From: an uncultured Eubacteriales bacterium
GTDB taxonomy: Bacteria; Bacillota; Clostridia; Oscillospirales; CAG-272
NCBI GenBank assembly: GCA_934417455.1
Contig: CAKRWK010000069.1
Location: forward strand, 1-6,371
Length of the DNA stretch: 6,371 bases
Direction of reading: 5' to 3'
The notes beneath the pieces were generated by a model that was not told the DNA's origin, ran no database searches, and saw nothing but the letters and a program-made list of their open reading frames with translations. Every line of letters begins with the position of its first letter. Position 1 is the first letter of the stretch. Below are positions 1-4,959 of the stretch, in pieces. The position numbers were made by a program, and so were the translations under genes.

Positions 1-561
1 GAAGAAACCTATTACAGCCGCTATTTTTCCGATGCGCAAAAGGTGATGGACACGCTCGTGTTCTCCAATAAAAGCGGAGACGGGACAACATCCGCACCGG
101 CAAAAACAGATGCTGACGGATACGTTCTTGCCTCCGACACATCCGTTTCGGGCTTCACTCTGTATCTGCCGCCCGAATGGACGTGCAGCGTTTCATCCGG
201 CATTGTGGCGGGAAGTGCCGAGGACGGCGCCAATGTCAACATGACGGAAGCCACGGCGACAGGCGTCTCCATGGAAGATTACTTCAAGAACAGAAAAGAA
301 GAACTCTCTGTTTTCGTCGAAGAACTGACGGTTATCGAAGAAAATACAAAAGTGGATTTTCCCGGCGCCGCATGGGCGTTTCGTTACGAATACACGTATG
401 TTTACATGGGTGAGACCTACCATGTTCTCCAGTATGCCGTGAGCACCCGTGCGTTTCTTTCTTCCCGCGGCTACGTCTTTACCTATACCGCGCCCGCCGC
501 CGTATACGGTACGCATCTTGACGAAGTCCGCCGTATATTGGACAAGGTGACGTTTTCATGA
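1..561 (+). CDS. Partial CDS: protein with tandem Mog1/PsbP-like domains (3' end only)
   Basis: The reading frame is open from the first base, so the true start lies upstream; 186 codons are visible before TGA at 559-561. The visible protein has a short C-terminal remnant of one domain (bases 13-66), a Ser/Thr/Gly/Ala-rich linker (about 67-150), and then a complete domain of roughly 135 residues. That domain begins FTLYLPPEW (154-180) and ends with a helix followed by VTFS (505-558). The layout, with an opening amphipathic strand, a central Gly/Ala-rich strand, a late FTYTAPA strand and a final acidic helix plus strand, resembles the Mog1p/PsbP/DcrB-like fold of small bacterial envelope lipoproteins. 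The first-domain remnant has the same helix-plus-strand ending, so the protein appears to carry a domain repeat. A signal or lipobox cannot be checked because the N-terminus is missing. Its stop overlaps the next start (ATGA), which indicates translational coupling to the cysteine desulfurase. The fold is inferred from pattern only; the function is unknown. Confidence 0.7.
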   Translation, partial: EETYYSRYFSDAQKVMDTLVFSNKSGDGTTSAPAKTDADGYVLASDTSVSGFTLYLPPEWTCSVSSGIVAGSAEDGANVNMTEATATGVSMEDYFKNRKEELSVFVEELTVIEENTKVDFPGAAWAFRYEYTYVYMGETYHVLQYAVSTRAFLSSRGYVFTYTAPAAVYGTHLDEVRRILDKVTFS

Positions 562-1724
562 TATATTTTGACAACAGCGCCACAACAAAGATTTCGGATG
601 AGGCACTCGAAACGTACATCCGCGTATCAAACGAAGAATTCGGCAACCCGTCTTCCCTGCATGCGGTCGGACACGCCGCCGAAAAACGGCTGAACGAAAG
701 CCGCGATGCGCTGCGGCACGCACTCGGTGCCAAAGGCGGCGAAGTGATTTTCACGGCCGGAGGAACGGAAGCCAACAACCTTGCGATATTCGGCCGCGCA
801 TTTTCCAAAGAAAGATATATCGGCAAAGGAAAAATCCTGACAACGGAAGGCGAGCACGCCTCCGTCACGGTACCGCTCGCAAAACTGAAAGAGCGCGGTA
901 TACGCACGGTCGCCATTCCGACGCGCGGCGGCGTTCTCGACATGGACGTTCTTCGGCGGGAAATGACGCCCGACGTCATTCTCGTCACTATGATGATGGT
1001 AAACAACGAAACCGGTGCGCTCTATCCGTTATCCGATGTTGCACAGGTCATGCGTCGGCAGTCGCCCGAAGCGATTCTCCACGCGGATGCCACGCAGAGT
1101 TTCGGAAAGGTGCCTTTTACCGTGCGAAGCATCGGCGCCGATATGGTAACGGTATCCTCCCATAAAATTGAAGGTCCGAAAGGGGTTGGTGCGCTGTTCG
1201 CTTCGGACGATGTTATAAAGAAGCGCGGTCTGGCGGCCGTCACCCTCGGCGGAGGACAGGAAGACGGATTCCGTTCCGGTACGGAAAACGTCCCCGGCAT
1301 TGCTGCCTTCGGTGTTGCCTGCCGCCTCGCGGAAGAACACTTAGCCGAACGCGCCGAACATATGTCCGCGCTCCGTACATTGCTGACAGAAACCATGTCC
1401 GGAGACGATTTGCTCCGTACCGTTTCGCTGACGCTCCCGCCCGTGCACGCACCGCATATCCTCAATATGACCTTACCATCCGTCAAGAGCGAGACCATGC
1501 TTCACTTTCTGTCCGCCGAAGGAATCTGCGTGTCCAGCGGCTCCGCCTGTTCTTCGCACGGACATCACGCATCGGGCGCACTCCTTGCCTACGGTCGGAG
1601 TGAAGCGGAAGCGGACACATCTGTCCGGGTCAGTTTTTCTCACCGGAATACGAGCGACGAAGTCCTGCTCTTCTGCGACGCACTGAAACGCGGACTTATG
1701 CGGTTAGCGAGAATAAAAAAATGA
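558..1724 (+). CDS. Cysteine desulfurase, group I (IscS/NifS type)
   Basis: This is a PLP-dependent cysteine desulfurase of 388 residues, about the usual length for IscS/NifS. The family converts L-cysteine to alanine and holds the sulfur as a persulfide for Fe-S clusters, tRNA thiolation or cofactors. Visible landmarks are the N-terminal YFDNSATT; GNPSSLH (29-35); the AGGTEANN phosphate-binding loop (67-74); His100 in EGEHASV, which stacks on PLP; NNETG (149-153); Asp177 and Gln180 in HADATQ; the Schiff-base Lys203 in SSHKIEGPKG; FRSGTEN (238-244); catalytic Cys331 in SSGSACSS; and Arg357 in the C-terminal RVSFSH segment. All key residues are present, so it should be active. The ATG overlaps the upstream stop by ATGA, with AAGGTGA at 544-550 as ribosome binding site, 7 bases away. 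In many Firmicutes a desulfurase like this is followed by thiI; here it is followed, with overlap, by rlmH. The exact acceptor (IscU-type or ThiI-type) cannot be decided from this window. Confidence 0.95.
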   Translation: MIYFDNSATTKISDEALETYIRVSNEEFGNPSSLHAVGHAAEKRLNESRDALRHALGAKGGEVIFTAGGTEANNLAIFGRAFSKERYIGKGKILTTEGEHASVTVPLAKLKERGIRTVAIPTRGGVLDMDVLRREMTPDVILVTMMMVNNETGALYPLSDVAQVMRRQSPEAILHADATQSFGKVPFTVRSIGADMVTVSSHKIEGPKGVGALFASDDVIKKRGLAAVTLGGGQEDGFRSGTENVPGIAAFGVACRLAEEHLAERAEHMSALRTLLTETMSGDDLLRTVSLTLPPVHAPHILNMTLPSVKSETMLHFLSAEGICVSSGSACSSHGHHASGALLAYGRSEAEADTSVRVSFSHRNTSDEVLLFCDALKRGLMRLARIKK

Positions 1725-2200
1725 TGCATATTACACTGATTACCGTCGGCACGCTCAAAGAGTCCTATCTTTGCGAGGCCGTCGGCGAATACAAAAAACG
1801 GCTCAGCGCTTATGCAAAGGTGTCCGAGGAAGAATTGAAAGAAGAGCGTATCGTCCGCGAAGATGACCGCCGCGAGGTGGTCGCCGCATTGGAGGCCGAA
1901 GGCGAACGAATTCTGAAGAAGATTCCCGCCGGTGCATTTGTCATCGCGCTGTGTGTAGAAGGAAAGATGTATTCTTCCGAAACGCTGGCGGCACTTCTCT
2001 CCCGTGCCGCCGAAACCGGCGGCAAACTCTGTTTTATTATCGGCTCGTCGCATGGCCTGTCACCGAAGGTCAAATCCGCAGCAAACCTGTGTCTCTCCGT
2101 CTCTGCACTGACCTTTCCGCACCAGTTGATGCGCGTTATGCTGTACGAAATTCTGTATCGTTGCGCCACCATCACCGCCGGAAAAACGTATCACAAATAA
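1721..2200 (+). CDS. rlmH: 23S rRNA (pseudouridine(1915)-N(3))-methyltransferase RlmH
   Basis: This is a 159-residue SPOUT-class methyltransferase, the normal length for RlmH (YbeA/OrfX). The enzyme uses S-adenosylmethionine to methylate N3 of pseudouridine 1915 in helix 69 of 23S rRNA on assembled ribosomes. Visible features are the N-terminal strand ITLITVG followed by a KESYL helix, the cofactor-loop strand FIIGSSHGLS (105-114), the TFPHQLMRV segment (131-139), and the conserved C-terminus ending GKTYHK (154-159). The usual IGG of the cofactor loop reads IGS here (Ser109). Two start codons lie back to back. The ATG at 1721 gives MMHIT; the ATG at 1724 gives MHIT, which fits the usual family N-terminus slightly better. 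Both overlap the upstream TGA (1722-1724), and no strong ribosome binding site is present, so translation is probably coupled to the desulfurase gene. The stop codon's last base is the first base of the terminator stem. Confidence 0.96.
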   Translation: MMHITLITVGTLKESYLCEAVGEYKKRLSAYAKVSEEELKEERIVREDDRREVVAALEAEGERILKKIPAGAFVIALCVEGKMYSSETLAALLSRAAETGGKLCFIIGSSHGLSPKVKSAANLCLSVSALTFPHQLMRVMLYEILYRCATITAGKTYHK

Positions 2201-2250
2201 AACGTGCGGAATGTTCGCCGACAAGGTTACGAACATTCCGCACGTTTGTT
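2200..2250 (+). terminator. Strong intrinsic terminator after rlmH, possibly bidirectional
   Basis: The arms at 2200-2217 and 2230-2247 form an 18-bp stem without mismatch, with a 12-base loop (2218-2229), followed by a T-rich stretch TTTGTTATT. It starts on the last A of the rlmH stop codon. It separates rlmH from the convergent minus-strand gene ending at 2266. On the minus strand the hairpin is followed by TATTTGTG, a weaker T-tract, so it could also terminate that gene. Confidence 0.9.
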
Positions 2251-2265
2251 ATTACCGAAACCGGG

Positions 2266-3039
2266 TTACCTGTCCGATTCCGGCAGGCCTTCGGATGCAT
2301 CCGCCCGGCAGGCGTAAAGATTTTCCCTGCAGCGTTTGCCGACGCAGGAAAGCACGCCGACAGACATGAGAATGCGTATACCGCAATACGCATACCGCCG
2401 TTTCAGGCGGGTGGCCGCCGCATATTCCTTTACGGTAAACGGCGACGAAAGCGGCGGAAGAAAGGTATCTTTGTAATCCTCTGCCGAGGCCAGCAAAGCA
2501 CTGCCCTTCAGCAGCGTCGGAATGCGTTCGGCTCGTTCCGAGCCGCGTTTGCCCGTTTTGTCCCATCCGTTTTTCAGTCTGTACTCGTCCATGTTGAGCA
2601 GCAATAATGCAACACGCAGGTTCGGATGGGACAGGAAATCGCGCAGTTTGTAAAGTTCAAAAAAGGCGTCATGAAATGTGCCGGTTTTCGGCGACTTGCG
2701 CCGTTCGCTCATCTCCCCCGTCGAAGAGTCAATCCAGCGGATATATTTGACATACGCGATGGGATAATATATCGTTACGGGATACTTCGGCAGAAATTTT
2801 TCGAGTTTCGGACGCAACCGTTCAAACGACCGGGTCTGTATTTCCGATATTTCGCCGGATGAAAATACATCCGCAACACTGCCGGACAGTGGAATCTCAT
2901 GGCAACGCGGGTCGGGGCAGACCGCCGTTTTCAATATGCGATGAAGCGTTTTTTCGCCGAGTGTGCCGATGCCCTGCCGCGTCAGTCCGTCGGCCGACAA
3001 CACGGCGGCGCGTGCATCGGAAAATTCTTTTTCCGTCAT
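2266..3039 (-). CDS. Uncharacterised protein: PD-(D/E)xK-like N-terminal region plus C-terminal winged helix
   Basis: I do not recognise the family; the protein has 257 residues. The N-terminal half looks like a PD-(D/E)xK nuclease core. A helix contains GTLGEKTLHRILK (Glu29), then comes Asp57 in VADVFSSG, then the strand EIQT (Glu66-x-Gln68), which leads into a helix FERLRPKLEKFL. This gives a Glu / Asp / Glu-x-Gln pattern with Gln in the position usually held by Lys. A strand VTIYYPIAY (88-96), WIDSSTGE (102-109) and RRKSP (113-117) follow. Residues about 200-243 (FTVKEYAAA, a second helix ending ILMSVGVL, then a wing with VGKRCREN) read as a winged helix, suggesting DNA binding. No signal peptide or membrane segment is seen, so it is probably cytoplasmic. 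The start is the ATG at 3039, with GGGGG at 3047-3051 as a plausible ribosome binding site. A longer frame reaching 3126 would translate through the terminator hairpin and into the kinase gene, so I rejected it. Function is unknown; both domain calls are inference. Confidence 0.8.
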   Translation of the reverse strand: MTEKEFSDARAAVLSADGLTRQGIGTLGEKTLHRILKTAVCPDPRCHEIPLSGSVADVFSSGEISEIQTRSFERLRPKLEKFLPKYPVTIYYPIAYVKYIRWIDSSTGEMSERRKSPKTGTFHDAFFELYKLRDFLSHPNLRVALLLLNMDEYRLKNGWDKTGKRGSERAERIPTLLKGSALLASAEDYKDTFLPPLSSPFTVKEYAAATRLKRRYAYCGIRILMSVGVLSCVGKRCRENLYACRADASEGLPESDR

Positions 3040-3060
3040 GGTTTTTCCCCCACTTTCCGT

Positions 3061-3091
3061 AAAAAAGGTGCTCAAAAAGAGCACCTTTTTC
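3061..3091 (-). terminator. Intrinsic terminator after the tyrosine kinase gene
   Basis: A 12-bp stem (3062-3073 with 3079-3090) surrounds a 5-base loop (3074-3078). The core is GGTGCTC/GAGCACC flanked by A and T runs, so on the minus strand the stem is followed by a T run. It lies directly behind the kinase stop codon (TAA, plus-strand 3092-3094) and 21 bases before the next start codon on the same strand (ATG at 3039). The A/T symmetry means it could stop transcription from either side. Confidence 0.88.
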
Positions 3092-4615
3092 TTATTTTTG
3101 CGCCGACGCTTCTGCCGCGTGCGCACTGTGACTGTAATAACCGTACTTATTATATCCGCCGTAACCTTTCTTTTTGATGGCTACATCATTGAGGACAAAA
3201 CCGACAATGTCGGCGTCCACGGAACGGAGAGACGAAATAGTGTCTTCCACCGAGCGGAGGTCGGTCACCTCGGAACGGACGGCGATAAGGTAACCGGAAA
3301 TGACGTCGGAAAGCACACCGGCATCCGCCACAATTCCGATGGGCGGTAAATCAAAGAACACAATGTCATATTCCTGCGTCCACTTTGCAACCAACTCTCT
3401 CATGCGCGGCTGTGCCAAAAGGTTGGTCGGATTCGGCGGCAGATGTCCCGACGTAATGACGGACAGGCCGGTGCCCTCCACCTTGTATATCACGTTCTTA
3501 TCATCCGCTTCCATTCCGGTCAGGAGTTCGGAAAGTCCGGGGCGGTTGAAGTCGGTACCGAAAATTTTGTGGAACACCGGCAGACGCATGTCCGCCTCCA
3601 CGAGAAGTACGCGCTTGCCGAGTTGTTCAAAAGAAAGCGCAAGGTTCGAAAGAATCAGGCTCTTACCCGTACCGGCCACGGCCGAGGTAATACCGTATAC
3701 CGGTGCTTTTCCGACGCCGACGGCATACGCCACATTGGTACGAAGCAGGTTGAAGGCTTCCGTTACGTAAAACGGCGTCGAAGGGCTGAGTTTCTTTTTA
3801 TCATACAGACGGCGCTCCGCCATCAGTTCGACTTTTCTCGGGCGACAGAACAAATGTTCAAGGAACGTTCTGTGCGTTCTCTTCTCACCGGAAGAAAGCC
3901 ACATGGGAATCGTGCCGAGAATCGGATAAGAGAAATTTGCGGAAAGGCTTTTTTCGTCGTATACAAGAGTATCCAGCATATCAAGAAGGAAGAAGAACGC
4001 GTATGCCAACACAAAAGAAACGACAAGTGCGATCAGTGCCACCTTAACGGCAGACGTTTTGGAAGCCGTGGGGCCGGGCATGCGTTGCTCCTCACGGATG
4101 TCAACCACATTGTTTTCCGCTCCACTCGTACTTTCCACAAGCCATGCAAAATTATTCTGGTAAACTCGTTCCAAAGTGTCGGTTACCACCTGCACCGCTT
4201 CTTTGTTTACATGGGTAACAGTAATGGTAAAAAACGGAGAATCATTTTCATGTGTTGTACTTATTGTACGTTTTATTGCTGACAGGCAAGCACGGTCAGT
4301 CTGCGCATCAAGTATTTCTTTGGTCTCATCTGTCACAGCAGAAAGAATCGTTGTGTCTCTCTTCGCGCTATTGATACAGGTGTCTGCAATCAAAGATGCA
4401 CCGTTAATATAGGACGCACTCATGTACTCTGCCTTGTCCGATATGTTATAAACATAAAAGTTCAGCACATCACTGTATCTTGTCGGCGAAAAGAAATGCG
4501 TGATAAGTCCGGCCGCCAAAGATACGAACACGGAACATGCCAGAATCCATATGAAATTGGACTTCAGAACTTTCCAGAGCGTTCCGAGCGAAACTTCTTT
4601 TTCGCCGGTGCGCAT
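3092..4615 (-). CDS. Polysaccharide co-polymerase/tyrosine autokinase (Wzz-BY-kinase fusion)
   Basis: This is a 507-residue membrane protein that joins a chain-length (Wzz/CapA-like) part to a bacterial tyrosine kinase (CapB/Wzc-like), a type that controls assembly and export of capsule or exopolysaccharide. Order: a short cytosolic tail; TM1 about 20-42; a small extracellular domain about 43-188, much shorter than that of proteobacterial Wzc; a PGP motif (180-182) before TM2 (about 189-212); then the kinase. Kinase motifs are the EAFNLLRTN segment (286-294), Walker A AGTGKS (314-319), Walker A' VEADMR (339-344), Walker B VFFDLPP (419-425), and a C-terminal tyrosine cluster (Y485, Y488, Y491, Y493, Y494), the usual autophosphorylation sites. 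Two positions differ from the consensus: the first Asp of Walker A' is Glu340, and the middle Arg of the ExxRxxR oligomerisation motif is Asn289. The ATG at 4615 is preceded by AAGGAAG. No phosphatase or glycosyltransferase gene is adjacent in this window; the gene appears monocistronic, with its own promoter and terminator. Confidence 0.92.
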   Translation of the reverse strand: MRTGEKEVSLGTLWKVLKSNFIWILACSVFVSLAAGLITHFFSPTRYSDVLNFYVYNISDKAEYMSASYINGASLIADTCINSAKRDTTILSAVTDETKEILDAQTDRACLSAIKRTISTTHENDSPFFTITVTHVNKEAVQVVTDTLERVYQNNFAWLVESTSGAENNVVDIREEQRMPGPTASKTSAVKVALIALVVSFVLAYAFFFLLDMLDTLVYDEKSLSANFSYPILGTIPMWLSSGEKRTHRTFLEHLFCRPRKVELMAERRLYDKKKLSPSTPFYVTEAFNLLRTNVAYAVGVGKAPVYGITSAVAGTGKSLILSNLALSFEQLGKRVLLVEADMRLPVFHKIFGTDFNRPGLSELLTGMEADDKNVIYKVEGTGLSVITSGHLPPNPTNLLAQPRMRELVAKWTQEYDIVFFDLPPIGIVADAGVLSDVISGYLIAVRSEVTDLRSVEDTISSLRSVDADIVGFVLNDVAIKKKGYGGYNKYGYYSHSAHAAEASAQK

Positions 4616-4695
4616 CTCTTCCTTGTTTTCTGTTCCCCTGATGACTCCTTTTTTATATTTCAGAAAATTTGAGTTCGGAAGGATAACCTCAATTC

Positions 4696-4724
4696 ATTAT
4701 ACAACACGCGCGCATGTTTGTCAA
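4696..4724 (-). promoter_or_regulatory. Perfect consensus sigma-A promoter of the tyrosine kinase gene
   Basis: Reading the minus strand, TTGACA (4724-4719) is followed by a 17-base spacer and TATAAT (4701-4696), an exact match to the housekeeping consensus with optimal spacing. The transcription start would fall near 4689, leaving a leader of about 70-75 bases before the ATG at 4615. Confidence 0.88.
4703..4718. promoter_or_regulatory. Imperfect palindrome in the promoter spacer (operator candidate)
   Basis: The 16 bases AACACGCGCGCATGTT fill nearly the whole spacer between the -35 and -10 boxes. AACA and TGTT are perfect inverted arms around a GCGCGC centre, with one mismatched symmetric pair (C4707/A4714). 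Bases 4704-4717 are strictly alternating purine and pyrimidine. Such a site could bind a dimeric repressor; this is inference from position and symmetry. Confidence 0.4.
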
Positions 4725-4827
4725 CCGCTTTTCTCGGATTTGACAAGTACGCCGTGCAAAGTTTGCGTGTAAAAGGCATTTTCTGTCTCATATCGGGCAC
4801 TTTGAAGCAATATTTTTCCGTAATTTC

Positions 4828-4837
4828 TGTATAAAAT
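4828..4837 (+). promoter_or_regulatory. Possible -10 element for the SLH gene
   Basis: TGTATAAAAT is the best -10-like sequence ahead of the plus-strand gene. No good -35 box lies at 16-18 bases; TTGAAG at 4802-4807 is 22 bases away, which is too far. It would give a leader of about 115-120 bases. Weak evidence. Confidence 0.3.
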
Positions 4838-4926
4838 GGGAAAATGCGGTCATGCTGTCTTTATAAGACGGACGCGAGAGGCGGCGTACCGTTGAAAAAA
4901 ATACGCCTCGAATCCGAAAAAAGGAC

Positions 4927-4953
4927 GCTTTTGTCTTTCAAAAGCCAAGGTGA
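4927..4953 (+). promoter_or_regulatory. Hairpin abutting the ribosome binding site of the SLH gene
   Basis: GCTTTTG (4927-4933) and CAAAAGC (4939-4945) form a perfect 7-bp stem with loop TCTTT. Only one base (4946) separates it from the ribosome binding site AAGGTGA (4947-4953), which stands 6 bases before the ATG at 4960. The ribosome binding site is left unpaired. The hairpin may stabilise the mRNA or present the site. Confidence 0.5.
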
Positions 4954-4959
4954 ACACAA

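Larger units (their letters stand above)
4616..4959. other. Divergent intergenic region (344 bases) between kinase and SLH genes
   Basis: No coding sequence is credible here. The left third is the 5' leader and promoter of the minus-strand kinase gene (promoter 4696-4724, inferred leader of about 70-75 bases). The middle (about 4730-4850) is AT-rich and probably holds the plus-strand promoter, for which only a -10-like element is visible. The right part (about 4851-4959) is a leader with three small potential hairpins: 4857-4869, 4878-4909 and 4927-4945. I see no match to a riboswitch class that I know. Confidence 0.7.

Noticed and set aside
43..45. GTG as the start of the first gene
   Set aside because: The frame is open upstream to base 1 and the upstream residues form the end of a related domain, so the gene starts outside the window.
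479..1006. Minus-strand open frame of 175 codons opposite the desulfurase and the preceding gene
   Set aside because: It lies antisense to clearly coding sequence, is Arg/Ser-rich low-complexity, and shows no recognisable domain or ribosome binding site.
2180..2200. SCC-type attachment site at the 3' end of rlmH
   Set aside because: The end of rlmH is the integration site of SCC elements in staphylococci, but here the native terminator follows directly. I see no second copy of the site in the window and no recombinase genes.
2251..2607. Plus-strand open frame covering 1951-2607
   Set aside because: It runs through the rlmH terminator and is antisense to the minus-strand gene; the composition is that of a shadow frame.
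3040..3126. Longer N-terminus for the nuclease-like protein, starting at 3126
   Set aside because: It would translate the terminator hairpin and overlap the kinase gene, and it gives a very basic low-complexity extension; the ATG at 3039 has a plausible ribosome binding site.
3149..3154. Minus-strand TATAAT within the end of the kinase gene as a promoter for the next gene
   Set aside because: It encodes part of the tyrosine cluster (Tyr-Asn), has no good -35 box at 16-18 bases, and transcripts from it would meet the terminator hairpin.
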